Shown piece after piece: positions 35,490-44,381 of a stretch of DNA of 64,000 nt. The position numbers and the translations under genes were made by a program. Every line of letters begins with the position of its first letter. The first letter of the stretch is position 1. The notes beneath the pieces are model-generated. The model worked only from the letters and a program-made list of their open reading frames with translations. It had not been told where the DNA came from and did not search any database. This DNA comes from CALFXN01 sp964451935 (lineage in GTDB: Bacteria; Synergistota; Synergistia; Synergistales; Aminobacteriaceae), in assembly GCA_964451935.1 (NCBI GenBank), contig CAYVKE010000004.1:1-64000 (forward strand), written 5' to 3'.

Positions 35490-36761
35490 GTGCTCTGGAT
35501 AATCGGCCTGTTCGGGATCTTCTTCATCGGAGTCCCGATCGCGTTCTCCCTGGGCTTCATTACGCTCCTCGGCCTGTCGGGCGGCTCCATTCCGATGCAG
35601 GTCATCGTGCAGCGAATGTTCACGGGCGTGGACAACTTCGCGCTGATCGCGATCCCGCTCTTCATCCTGGCGGGGAACCTCATGGCCGTCGGGGGGATTT
35701 CCAAACGCATCACGGCCTTCTCCGAATCCCTCGTCGGGCACTGGCCAGGCGGTCTCGGGATGGTCACCATCGTCGCATCCATGATCTTCGCGGCCGTCAC
35801 CGGATCGGCCATCGCTGCGACGGCCGCGATCGGCGGGCTCCTCATCGGCGTCATGGTCTCCAAGGGATACTCCAGGGAGTACACGGCGTCGCTCGTCGCC
35901 TGCGCGGGATCCATCGGCCCGATCATACCGCCGAGCATTCCGCTCGTGGTCTACGGCGTCATGGTGAGCACGTCGATCGCGAAGCTCTTCATGGGCGGCA
36001 TTGTCCCGGGCATCATCATGGGCATCTCGCTGATGATCGTGAATTATATCGTCAGCAAGAGGCGCGGCTACGTGGGGCGCGAGGTCCGCTCCACAAGGGC
36101 GGAACTCTGGGCCGGGCTCAAGGACGCCATTCTCGCGCTGCTCATGCCGTTCATCATCATCGGGGGCATCGTGTTCGGCATCTTCACGCCGACGGAATCG
36201 GCGGGCATCGCCGTGGCGTACTCCCTGCTGATCGGCGCGCTCGTGTATCGCGAACTCACCTGGAGGAATGTCGTCGACGCCTTTATCGACGCGGCCGTCA
36301 TGAACGGAATCATCCTGACGGTGCTGATGACGGCGAGCCTCTTCATCTGGTTCATGACCGTGAAGATGATCCCGCAGCAGGTCACGCAGATCCTGCTCCA
36401 GATTGTGCATTCGCAGTGGTCGGCGCTGCTTCTGATGAACATCGTGCTGCTCGTCGCCGGGACGTTCATCGACACGATCAGCGCGATGACGATCTTCGTG
36501 CCGCTCTTCCTGCCGCTCGTCAACGCGTTCCACATCGACCTCGTGCACTTCGGCGTGGTCGTGGCCGTGAACCTCACGATCGGGATGTGCACGCCTCCCC
36601 TGGGCGTCTGCCTGTTCGTGTCGTGCGGCATCGCGAAGACGACGCTGCGCGAGATACTCTACGATCTCGGGATCATGCTGATCCCGCTGCTCGTGACGCT
36701 TGCGATCGTCACCTACCTGCCCTGGACGGTGACGTGGCTGCCGAACGTCCTGGGGTTGTAA
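35490..36761 (+). CDS. dctM: TRAP transporter large permease
   Basis: This 423-residue protein has about 12 membrane helices and the DctM motifs FAAVTGSAIAATAAIGG and IPPSIPLVVYG, plus the C-terminal GMCTPPLGVCLF repeat. The start is GTG 35490, six bases after dctQ. Its 3' end overlaps the convergent alpha/beta-hydrolase gene by 49 bases. Confidence 0.93.
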   Translation: MLWIIGLFGIFFIGVPIAFSLGFITLLGLSGGSIPMQVIVQRMFTGVDNFALIAIPLFILAGNLMAVGGISKRITAFSESLVGHWPGGLGMVTIVASMIFAAVTGSAIAATAAIGGLLIGVMVSKGYSREYTASLVACAGSIGPIIPPSIPLVVYGVMVSTSIAKLFMGGIVPGIIMGISLMIVNYIVSKRRGYVGREVRSTRAELWAGLKDAILALLMPFIIIGGIVFGIFTPTESAGIAVAYSLLIGALVYRELTWRNVVDAFIDAAVMNGIILTVLMTASLFIWFMTVKMIPQQVTQILLQIVHSQWSALLLMNIVLLVAGTFIDTISAMTIFVPLFLPLVNAFHIDLVHFGVVVAVNLTIGMCTPPLGVCLFVSCGIAKTTLREILYDLGIMLIPLLVTLAIVTYLPWTVTWLPNVLGL

Positions 36762-37543
36762 GCGGAGACGCATCGTTCGAAATCCGCGAGCGCCTTCCAG
36801 TAGGCGTCTCCTGCCGTTCGCATGACGTCGTTGTGGCCCGCGCCGTCGACCCAGAGTCGCATCTTCGGGGACGGCGCGCGGTCGTACAATGACCGGCCGT
36901 GACGGAACGCGACGATTCCGTCGCGGCGCCCGTGGATGAACAGCAGCGGGCAGCGCACGGAGGCGATCTTTCGGATATTCTCGAACCGGTCGAACGGAAG
37001 GATCGGAAGGATGGTCGCCACCCGGAACGCGGAGATGAACGCGCTTTCGAGGATGAGTCCGCCGACGGGCTTCCGGATCGCCAGTTCGACGCTCGGCCCC
37101 GACCCGACGGACCGCCCGAACGCGATGATCCGTTCGGGCGGGATTCCGCATTCCCGGAGCAGATGATCGTACACGGTCAGGATGTTCTCGTACGCGGCCT
37201 CTTCCGAAGGGTTCCCTGTGCTTGCGCCGTATCCGCTGTAGTCGTAGGCGACGACGGAGAATCCGTGCGCGGCGAATGCGGACAGCGACGGTTCAATGTC
37301 GCCGAGATCCTCCGCGTTGCCGTGACTGAACAGGATCGTGAAGCGCGCGTCCGGATTCCGGAGCGAACGGATGGCGACGAACCCCCCGCCGGGCGCCGGG
37401 ATCTTCCGGTATGGCGGCCCGTCCGAATAGGATGGCGGGCGCGGCTGGAAGATGACGGCGTCCGAAAGAAACCACGCGAACGCAAACAGCCCTGCGTATG
37501 CGGCCAGAGCGATGCGCCCGAAAGAGCGCATCGCTTCCGGCAT
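36713..37543 (-). CDS. Alpha/beta hydrolase (ABHD/Bem46-like)
   Basis: This hydrolase of 276 residues has an N-terminal membrane anchor (about 8-28). It shows the serine-hydrolase landmarks FSHGNAEDLGD (oxyanion region), YDYSGYGAS and the nucleophile elbow GRSVGSGP, with a late IHGRRDG Asp and GAGHND His. The pattern fits ABHD13/17-type thioesterase/esterase proteins. GTG 37554 would add four residues and has GAGG closer to it. It lies just after the zinc-ribbon gene. The substrate is unknown. Confidence 0.83.
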   Translation of the reverse strand: MPEAMRSFGRIALAAYAGLFAFAWFLSDAVIFQPRPPSYSDGPPYRKIPAPGGGFVAIRSLRNPDARFTILFSHGNAEDLGDIEPSLSAFAAHGFSVVAYDYSGYGASTGNPSEEAAYENILTVYDHLLRECGIPPERIIAFGRSVGSGPSVELAIRKPVGGLILESAFISAFRVATILPILPFDRFENIRKIASVRCPLLFIHGRRDGIVAFRHGRSLYDRAPSPKMRLWVDGAGHNDVMRTAGDAYWKALADFERCVSAYNPRTFGSHVTVQGR

Positions 37544-37562
37544 GTGTTCCAACACGCGTTCC

Positions 37563-38675
37563 TCAGCTCCTCCCGGGGGCGTCGGATGCGATGTCCTTCG
37601 CAGCGCCGCAGTGCATGCAGTGAGGCAGCAGCGCGTGCCGGATCCCGTGGCACGAAGGACACTCCTCGAAGACCACGCTCCCGCACGCCGGACAGATGTA
37701 CGGCTCCTCCTGCGGGCTCTTCGCACCGTCGCTCGGGACGACCGTCCGGTTGACGGTGCGCCGCGTCCAGAACAGGAAGCGGCGCGGGCCGATGCGGATG
37801 GGGTACTCGCAGACGGGGCAGAGGAATCGTTCGTACGACTCCCGGTATTGCCGGAGAACCAGCTGCGCCTTCGGGAACGCGATCGTTCGGATGCAATGGA
37901 CGAGCAGCTTTGTGACGACGATCACCAGCCCGCCGATAAGAACGTACTTGAAGACCCTGCTCGGGAAGTACGCGTGGACGACCTGTGCGACCTTGACGAG
38001 GGCCGCGGCGCCGAACGCGAGGTAGACGGGGAAGTAGATCCCGGACCGTTTCCGGAAAATGACGAACGATGCGGCGGCGAGAACGGGCAGCAGCAGGGCG
38101 AGCTGCATGCCCGCGAGCTTCATCCGGTGCTTTCGGACGAGCGCGTCGTACTCCTCGCGCGCCGGCGCGCGCTGCGTTTCGATCCGCCGTTCCAGGCGCT
38201 CCTTCTCGATGACGAGGCTCTGCCTTTGCTCCAGCAGCTCCGATACGGCCTGACTGAGTTCCTGGTATTTCCGCTGGTTCTCGAGGAAGAGGTTCAGGCT
38301 CGCCGTGACGTTCGCCTGTTCCGCTTCGGAAAACGCGACGCTCTTCTGCAGTCCGAGCTTCTGAAGCTCCAGAAGCTGGCTGATGGTCTGCCTGAGGTTT
38401 CCGGAACTGTCGCCCAGGATGCGCTGCTTTTCGTTCAGGCTCTCGATCCGGCGCGTGACCTCGCCGATCCGCTCCGCGACGCCGTCGCGCTTCGTGGTCA
38501 GGCCCGGTTCGATATGGGCCTTCTCGATTGCCGAATAGTCGGGGCCCCGTATGGACCGGATGTCGCCGACCAGAAAGTCGAGGACCCAGAAGACGAGCAC
38601 CGCGAGCACGAGGGTGAAGAGACGCATCGCAATGCGGTGCAGCCATGTTCCCTTCGATGCGGTTTCCGGTTTCAC
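37563..38675 (-). CDS. Membrane protein with coiled coil and C-terminal zinc ribbons, unknown function
   Basis: I do not recognise a named family for this 370-residue protein. It has a membrane helix near residues 15-37, a long coiled coil (about 60-180, rich in Glu/Gln/Leu heptads) expected outside the membrane, then two or three helices (about 190-260). A cytoplasmic tail carries four CxxC pairs (CPVC, CPAC, CPSC, CMHC), which should form two zinc ribbons. It lies between a KDPG-type aldolase and an alpha/beta hydrolase on the same strand, with gaps of 64 and about 10-20 bases. A scaffold or stress-sensing role is only a guess. Confidence 0.7.
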   Translation of the reverse strand: MKPETASKGTWLHRIAMRLFTLVLAVLVFWVLDFLVGDIRSIRGPDYSAIEKAHIEPGLTTKRDGVAERIGEVTRRIESLNEKQRILGDSSGNLRQTISQLLELQKLGLQKSVAFSEAEQANVTASLNLFLENQRKYQELSQAVSELLEQRQSLVIEKERLERRIETQRAPAREEYDALVRKHRMKLAGMQLALLLPVLAAASFVIFRKRSGIYFPVYLAFGAAALVKVAQVVHAYFPSRVFKYVLIGGLVIVVTKLLVHCIRTIAFPKAQLVLRQYRESYERFLCPVCEYPIRIGPRRFLFWTRRTVNRTVVPSDGAKSPQEEPYICPACGSVVFEECPSCHGIRHALLPHCMHCGAAKDIASDAPGRS

Positions 38676-38739
38676 GGTTCGCTCCTTTCCGCCCGATTCT
38701 CGTCCGTATCAGGCGCTTGTCGTTGGTACCGCCCGATCG

Positions 38740-39405
38740 TTACTTCGCCCGGATTTCGGCGATCCGCGCGACGATCCGCTCCGACGCCTCCCGAACGGCG
38801 CCGGTGTCGCCCTCCGCGCCGTTCGGCTTCATGAGCGCGGTTCCGAGTCCGACCGCGAAGGCTCCGGCCGAGAACCACTCCGCGAGGTTCGCTTCGGAAA
38901 CGCCGCCGATCGGCATGACCTTGGCCCAGGGCACGGGACCGTGGATGGCCTTGATGAACTTCGGCCCGAGGACGTCGCCGGGGAATTCCTTGACGACCTC
39001 CGCCCCCAGCTCCATCGCGCGGACGAGTTCGGTCACGGTCCCGACGCCGGGCATGTAGGCCGCGCCGTACCGGTTGCAGGTGCGGGCGACGTCCTCGCTC
39101 AGGCAGTGGGAGACGATGAACTCCGCGCCGTTCAGGATGCAGAGCCGCGCCGTTTCCGCGTCCGCGACGGTTCCTGCGCCGATCGCGAGATCCTTCCCGT
39201 TCGGCAGGGCCCGGCAGCGGCGTCCGACCTCCGCGAGGATCTCCAGCGCCCCGGGGTAGGTCGTGGAGACCTCGACGGCCGTCACGCCCCCCCGGAACAT
39301 CGCTTCGCCCGACGCGACGCCGACGCCCACGTCCTTCGTACGGATAATGCCCACTACGCCCAGTTCCTCGATCTGACCCAGAATGTCGCACTTTCTGATG
39401 CTCAT
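38740..39405 (-). CDS. KDPG/KHG-type aldolase
   Basis: This 221-residue class I aldolase has GVVGIIRTKD, AVEVSTTYPG (catalytic Glu), GAGTV and VVKEFPGD, where the Lys should form the Schiff base with pyruvate. It cleaves 2-keto-3-deoxy sugar acids or 4-hydroxy-2-oxoglutarate to pyruvate plus an aldehyde. ATG 39405 has GGAGG nine bases upstream. It is divergent from the YheO-like regulator and the PLP enzyme/amidohydrolase genes and likely performs the last step of their pathway. Confidence 0.88.
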   Translation of the reverse strand: MSIRKCDILGQIEELGVVGIIRTKDVGVGVASGEAMFRGGVTAVEVSTTYPGALEILAEVGRRCRALPNGKDLAIGAGTVADAETARLCILNGAEFIVSHCLSEDVARTCNRYGAAYMPGVGTVTELVRAMELGAEVVKEFPGDVLGPKFIKAIHGPVPWAKVMPIGGVSEANLAEWFSAGAFAVGLGTALMKPNGAEGDTGAVREASERIVARIAEIRAK

Positions 39406-39445
39406 CAGCAATCCGCCTCCTTCGGCGTCGTCTTTTTGGCTCCTG

Positions 39446-39475
39446 TTGACGTCGAATTTTTCAATCACTATAATA
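39446..39475. promoter_or_regulatory. Overlapping divergent promoters for aldolase and regulator
   Basis: On the plus strand TTGACG (39446-39451) and TATAAT (39469-39474) are 17 bases apart, a near-ideal sigma-70 promoter. On the minus strand an extended -10 (TGGTATTAT, hexamer at 39470-39475) occupies almost the same bases. A repeat of CCAAAAAA (39476-39483) and TTTTTTGG (39503-39510) lies between this and the regulator start and could be an operator or mask the ribosome site. Confidence 0.6.
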
Positions 39476-39520
39476 CCAAAAAAGTGGAGATCTCAAAAAT
39501 ATTTTTTTGGAGTGACATGG

Positions 39521-40180
39521 ATGCAGCGGGTCCAGGAAGAGTTCGAACTGTTCCAGTCCCTGATGAAGGGCGTCACGGCCGTTTTCGGAACCAACTGCGA
39601 GGTCATCCTCCACGACCTCACCGACGGGTACGAGAGCACGGTCGTATGGATCGAGAACGGCCACGTCACGGGGCGAAAGGTCGGGGACTGCGGCAGCAAT
39701 CTCGGCCTCGAAGTGCTGCGCGGGACCGATACGCGGGGCAACAAGTTCGGCTATACGGCGCGAACGAAGGACGGCCGGCTGCTGCGCTGTTCGTCGGTCT
39801 ATATCCGGAACGGCGAGGGGAAGGTCGTCGGGTGCCTGTGCATCAACTTCGACATCTCCGACCTGCTGATGGCCGACAAGGCTATCGGGGCGCTCATTTC
39901 CGGGCCCGAGGCGGCGGATCCCGAAAAGGCCGAGGAGTTCTTCGTCAACGACGTCAACCAGCTCCTTGACGCGTTGCTCCAGAAGGTTCAGGAGGAGATC
40001 GGCAAACCGGCCGCGTACATGACGCGGGAGGAAAAAATCCGCGCGGTGCACTTTCTTGACCGCAGGGGGGCCTTTCTCATCACCAAGTCGGGGGACCGGA
40101 TCTGCCAGTATCTCGATATCTCGAAATTCACGCTCTATTCCTATCTGGGCGAGGTGCATGCTGAGCTGCCGAAGCGCTAG
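39521..40180 (+). CDS. YheO-like PAS/HTH transcriptional regulator
   Basis: This 219-residue regulator has a YheO-type PAS domain (about 5-120, with the family-typical NCEVILHDL start and GCLCINFDIS end) and a C-terminal DauR-type HTH (about 160-215). Members control amino-acid and D-amino-acid catabolism. ATG 39521 has GGAG eight bases upstream. It lies in a divergent arrangement with the aldolase and upstream of the PLP enzyme gene, so it probably regulates both directions. Confidence 0.87.
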   Translation: MQRVQEEFELFQSLMKGVTAVFGTNCEVILHDLTDGYESTVVWIENGHVTGRKVGDCGSNLGLEVLRGTDTRGNKFGYTARTKDGRLLRCSSVYIRNGEGKVVGCLCINFDISDLLMADKAIGALISGPEAADPEKAEEFFVNDVNQLLDALLQKVQEEIGKPAAYMTREEKIRAVHFLDRRGAFLITKSGDRICQYLDISKFTLYSYLGEVHAELPKR

Positions 40181-40243
40181 GGAGGCGCGACGGCGGCTCT
40201 TTCGTTTTTCCGCTATTTCCGAACGCGAAGGGAGAGAGGCGCA

Positions 40244-41404
40244 ATGGCGAGGGACGTGTACGCGGAGCTGGGAGTCCGGAAGGTGATCAACGCGGCCGGG
40301 ACCTACACGATGGTCGGAGGGTCGCGGATGAGCGACGAGACGCTCGCGGCGATGGCGCAGGCCGCTCGGAGCCATGTGGTCATCAAGGAACTGCAGGAGA
40401 AGGTGCATGCGCGCCTTGCGGAACTCACGCACAACGAAGCCGCGTACGTGACGGGCGGAGCCGCGGCGGGACTTCACATCACGGGAGCGGCGGCCATAGC
40501 GCGGAAACTCGGACGCCCGCACTGGTCGCTGGACCGGGAGCAGATCGCGCGGACGGAAATCATCGTCCACCGGGCGCACCGGAACCCGTACGACTGGTCG
40601 CTGCAACTGCTCGGCGCGAAGATCGTCGAGATCGGCTTCCCGAACATGATCCTTCCGACGCGGGAAGAGGATTTGCAGTACGCGATTACGGAGAACACGG
40701 CCGCAATCTACTACTTCTTCATGCCGCCGGGAGGATGGACCGCGCGCGGCGCGCTCGACCTCGAAACGACGCTTCGCGTCGCGGCCCGGCGCGGGGTTCC
40801 CGTGATCGTTGACGCCGCGGCGCAGGTTCCCCCGGTCGAAAACCTCTGGACGATCACGGAGCGCGGCGCGTCGGCATGCGTCTTCAGCGGCGGCAAGGAT
40901 CTTCGCGGCCCGCAGGCGAGCGGACTCGTCGTCGGCAAGGCCGACTTCCTCAAATGGGTGACGGAGACGGCCTTCCCGACGTACGGCGTCGGACGGATGT
41001 TCAAGGTCGGGCGCGAGGAGATCGTCGGCCTCTACGCGGCCGTCGAGCAGTACCTCACGATGGACCACGCCGAACGGTTCGCGTGGGCCGAGCGGCGCAT
41101 CGCCCTGTTCCGGAAGGAGTTCGAGGACAACCCGGTCGTCCGCGTGCAGCGGGTCTACCCGAACGAGGCGGGGCAGCCCTTTCCCCAGATGGCGGTTTCG
41201 TTCACCGGGGAGGGACATGTGGCCGAGTACGTCCTTCGCAGATTACGGGAGGGAGATCCCTCGATTTTCACGATGGCCGCGGACGAGCGGTCCGTCTTCG
41301 TGAATCCGATGACGCTGCGCGACGAGGAGCTTGACGAGATCCGCAACCGGATCGTGCGGATCGGCGAGGAGATCTTCGTCCAGGGCGGGAGAGTCGGGGA
41401 ATGA
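40244..41404 (+). CDS. SelA-like PLP-dependent enzyme (putative ammonia-lyase)
   Basis: This 386-residue fold-type I PLP enzyme belongs to the SelA-related group that includes D-glucosaminate-6-phosphate ammonia-lyase. The cofactor lysine is Lys218 in FSGGKDLRGPQASG, and VIVDAAAQVPP provides the PLP-pairing Asp. Its stop overlaps the amidohydrolase start (ATGA). With the deacylase next door and an aldolase opposite, a dehydratase/ammonia-lyase producing a 2-keto-3-deoxy acid fits; selenocysteine synthesis is unlikely in this context. Confidence 0.84.
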   Translation: MARDVYAELGVRKVINAAGTYTMVGGSRMSDETLAAMAQAARSHVVIKELQEKVHARLAELTHNEAAYVTGGAAAGLHITGAAAIARKLGRPHWSLDREQIARTEIIVHRAHRNPYDWSLQLLGAKIVEIGFPNMILPTREEDLQYAITENTAAIYYFFMPPGGWTARGALDLETTLRVAARRGVPVIVDAAAQVPPVENLWTITERGASACVFSGGKDLRGPQASGLVVGKADFLKWVTETAFPTYGVGRMFKVGREEIVGLYAAVEQYLTMDHAERFAWAERRIALFRKEFEDNPVVRVQRVYPNEAGQPFPQMAVSFTGEGHVAEYVLRRLREGDPSIFTMAADERSVFVNPMTLRDEELDEIRNRIVRIGEEIFVQGGRVGE

Positions 41405-42654
41405 CCGACGCGCATTCGGCCGGAGACCTGTCCGGCGCGACGATCATCGCGGGCGGGCGCGTGCTCGACCCCTCGCGCGGCGTTGACGTTGTCGCGGACC
41501 TTGCGATCCGGGACGGCCATATCCTCGGAACCGGCGACTACCTGAAGCGGCCCGACTCATCTACGGCCCGCGTGATCGACGCATCCGGACTTCTCGTCGT
41601 TCCGGGACTCGTCGATATGCACACGCACCTCTTCCACACCGTGCCGAACCCCGACGCCTGGGCGGGGGAGAACAGCGTTCCCCCCGACGCGTTCAGCTTC
41701 CGCAGCGGCGTCACGACGATGGTTGACGCGGGCAGCGCGGGGTGGCGCAACTTCGACTACTTCCGCGTGACCGTGATCGAACGCGCGAAGACGCGCGTCT
41801 TCGCGTTCGTCAATATCGCGAGCTACGGGATGCTGAACGACATCATCGAACAGCACGCGCCCGACTTCGACGCGGACGCGACGGCGCGGGCCGTCGCACG
41901 GAACGAGGACGTCGCGGTCGGGATCAAAAGCGCGCACTACTGGCGTCCGGACTGGGCGTCCGTGGACCGGGCCGTCGACGCCGGAGAGATGTCGAAGCGC
42001 CCCGTCATGGTGGATTTCGGATACTTCATGAAGGAGCGCCCGTACTGGCGGCTCGTCTCGGAGCACTTGCGGCCCGGGGACATCAGCACGCACTGCTTCC
42101 GGGGGCCCGTCCCCGTTGCGGACGAGACGGGGCGCGTCTACCCCTACCTGTGGGAGGCGCGGCGCCGCGGGGTGCTCTTCGACCTCGGGCACGGCGGCGG
42201 CAGCTTCCTCTTCCGCAACGCCGTTCCGGCCTTCCGCGAGGGCTTCTATCCTGATGTCGTCTCGACGGACCTTCACGTCCAGAGCATGAACGCCGCGATG
42301 ATGGACATGCCGACGACGATGTCCAAGTGCCTCGCGCTCGGAATGCCGCTTTCGGAGATCATCGCGGCTGCGACGTTCCGCCCGGCCCGCGCGATCGGAC
42401 ACGCGGAACTTGGGACGCTCTTCCCCGGAACGGCGGCGGATGTGGCCGTCTTCGACATCCGGAAGGGAACGTTCGGGTTCGCGGACTCCGCAGGCGGACG
42501 CATCGCGGGCGCGGAGCGGTTCGAATGCGAGATGACGTTCCGCAACGGGGCCGTCGTGTGGGACCGCAACGCGCGCGCGGCCTCGGACTACCGCACCCTG
42601 CCCGGAAACGCGGGGATCCGTGAAGGCGAGTACCTGATTCCGCCGCTCTCCTGA
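41401..42654 (+). CDS. Amidohydrolase/deacetylase-family metallohydrolase
   Basis: This 417-residue TIM-barrel amidohydrolase shows VDMHTHLF (two metal His), a candidate bridging lysine in VGIKSAHYW, DISTHCF and DLGHGGGSF. Family relatives occur beside SelA-like PLP enzymes and aldolases in other bacteria, as here. It probably removes an acyl group, or opens a cyclic amide, from the imported compound to give the amino acid used by the PLP enzyme. It is coupled to that gene by an ATGA overlap. Confidence 0.85.
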   Translation: MTDAHSAGDLSGATIIAGGRVLDPSRGVDVVADLAIRDGHILGTGDYLKRPDSSTARVIDASGLLVVPGLVDMHTHLFHTVPNPDAWAGENSVPPDAFSFRSGVTTMVDAGSAGWRNFDYFRVTVIERAKTRVFAFVNIASYGMLNDIIEQHAPDFDADATARAVARNEDVAVGIKSAHYWRPDWASVDRAVDAGEMSKRPVMVDFGYFMKERPYWRLVSEHLRPGDISTHCFRGPVPVADETGRVYPYLWEARRRGVLFDLGHGGGSFLFRNAVPAFREGFYPDVVSTDLHVQSMNAAMMDMPTTMSKCLALGMPLSEIIAAATFRPARAIGHAELGTLFPGTAADVAVFDIRKGTFGFADSAGGRIAGAERFECEMTFRNGAVVWDRNARAASDYRTLPGNAGIREGEYLIPPLS

Positions 42655-42743
42655 CGGGTTTTTCCCCCGGCGGACGAAAGCCGGGCGGCATGGGTTCCAC
42701 AATACGGCGATGGAGTCAGACAATAGAAAGGGGAGTGAAGGGT

Positions 42744-44312
42744 ATGAAGGGTATGAAGGGAAGGAAATTGTTGGTTTCACTGGCGGCATGCGTGTGTCTG
42801 GTTTTTGTCTGCGGTGCGGCGACGGCAGCTCCGGCGAAGGGGGGCATCCTGCGGATGGCGGTGATCGACGAGCCGCCGACGCTTGACCAGCATGTTGTGA
42901 CGTCCGATCTGACCACGATGATCGCGCAGCACATCTTCGAAGGACTGTACGCGTTCAATGCGAAGTACGCCCCGGTTCCGATGCTCGTCAAGAGCGACGA
43001 GGTGAAAGACGGCGGCAAGATCGTCGTCCTGCATCTCCGCGACGGCGTGAAGTTCCACAACGGAAAGGTCATGGACGCCGAAGACGTCCTCGCGTCCCTG
43101 AACCGATGGGGCAAGTTCGGCGCGCGCGGACCGGTCCTCTTCGGAAACCTGGAGAAGATCGAGGCGACGGGCGCGCTCGAGATCACGATGACCTTCAAGG
43201 CGCCGTTCGCGCCGTGGAAGAGCCTTCTCGCGTTCCTGAACGGCGGCCCGGTCATCTACCCGAAGGACGTCGTCGCGACGGCCGAGAAGAAGCCCATCGA
43301 GCAGTACATCGGGACGGGCCCGTACAAGTTCGCCGAGAGAAACCCCGGACGGTACATCAAGCTCGTCCGGTTCGACGACTACGCGAGCCGCACCGAGCCC
43401 GCCGACGGCTACGCCGGAAAGCGCGAAGCCCTCTTCGACGAGATCCGCTTCATCCCGGTTCCCGACGTCGGAACGCGCGTGAACGGCGTGAAGGCGGGGG
43501 ACTACGACTACGCCGAGCAGATCCTCGGCGACCTCTTCGACTCGCTGAAGGCGGACGACTCCGTCGTGACGACCGTGAATCAGGGCGCCACGCAGGGAAT
43601 GATGTTCTTCAACTCGAAGACCGGCCCGCTGAAGGAGAACTTCAAGCTCCGCCGCGCGCTCCAGGCGGCGATGAACATGGAAGCGGTCCTTCGCACGGCC
43701 GTCGGCCCGAAGGAACTCTGGAAGGCGTCCGGATCGTTCATGCCCGACAGCACGACCTGGTATTCGAAGTCCGGCGTCGACGCGTTCAGCAACGGCAGCG
43801 CGGAGAAGGCGAAGGCCCTCGCGAAGGAAGCCGGATACGCGGGCGAGAAGATCACGCTGATGGCGTCCACGTCGTACAAGTTCCACCACGACAGCACGAT
43901 GGTCCTCGTCAAACAGCTCAAGGACGCGGGCTTCAACATCGACTACCAGATCTACGACTGGGCGACGCTGATCTCCAAGCGCGCCGACCCGGCGCAGTGG
44001 GACATCTTCTTCACGCATCACGGCTTCGTGCCCGATCCGGTGCTGTACACGTTCATGAGCGAATCGTACCCCGGCTGGTGGACGACCGAGACGAAGCGCG
44101 CGCTCGCGAAGGAATTCAGCGCGACAATGGACGACGCGGCCCGGAAGCTCGTATGGGACAAGATCCAGGCGCTTGTCTACGAAGAGGTTCCCGTCGTCAA
44201 GACGGGCGACCACTTCACGTACGACATCTATTCGCCGAAGCTCGACGGCCTGTCGGCGTCCTCGCTGATCTGGCCGAAGTTCTGGGGCGTCGGGTTCAAG
44301 GCGACGAAGTAG
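42744..44312 (+). CDS. ABC transporter peptide-type (family 5) binding protein
   Basis: This 522-residue extracytoplasmic solute-binding protein has a signal peptide (ending near ATAA) and the family-5 landmarks (LRMAVIDEPPTLDQH, IFEGLYAF and a DGVKFHNGK segment). It delivers a peptide, opine or modified amino acid to the permeases encoded next. The start region contains three in-frame start codons inside a 9-base tandem repeat: GTG 42735, ATG 42744 and ATG 42753. The AAAGGGGAG site best fits 42744. Confidence 0.92.
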   Translation: MKGMKGRKLLVSLAACVCLVFVCGAATAAPAKGGILRMAVIDEPPTLDQHVVTSDLTTMIAQHIFEGLYAFNAKYAPVPMLVKSDEVKDGGKIVVLHLRDGVKFHNGKVMDAEDVLASLNRWGKFGARGPVLFGNLEKIEATGALEITMTFKAPFAPWKSLLAFLNGGPVIYPKDVVATAEKKPIEQYIGTGPYKFAERNPGRYIKLVRFDDYASRTEPADGYAGKREALFDEIRFIPVPDVGTRVNGVKAGDYDYAEQILGDLFDSLKADDSVVTTVNQGATQGMMFFNSKTGPLKENFKLRRALQAAMNMEAVLRTAVGPKELWKASGSFMPDSTTWYSKSGVDAFSNGSAEKAKALAKEAGYAGEKITLMASTSYKFHHDSTMVLVKQLKDAGFNIDYQIYDWATLISKRADPAQWDIFFTHHGFVPDPVLYTFMSESYPGWWTTETKRALAKEFSATMDDAARKLVWDKIQALVYEEVPVVKTGDHFTYDIYSPKLDGLSASSLIWPKFWGVGFKATK

Positions 44313-44321
44313 CGTTCCCTT

Positions 44322-44348
44322 CCGGGGGGCCGGAATCCGGCTCCCCGG
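44322..44348 (+). terminator. Intercistronic hairpin after ABC binding protein gene
   Basis: Twelve-base arms (44322-44333 and 44337-44348, one G-T pair) enclose AAT. It sits between the binding-protein gene and the permease genes, as at the other three uptake loci. Confidence 0.6.
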
Positions 44349-44381
44349 TCGCCCGGAACGAAGGGAGGGAGTCGTAATCCG

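Noticed and set aside
40244..41404. Selenocysteine synthase SelA
   Set aside because: It is shorter than SelA, and no selB or tRNA-Sec is nearby; amidohydrolase and aldolase neighbours fit the SelA-like ammonia-lyase group better.
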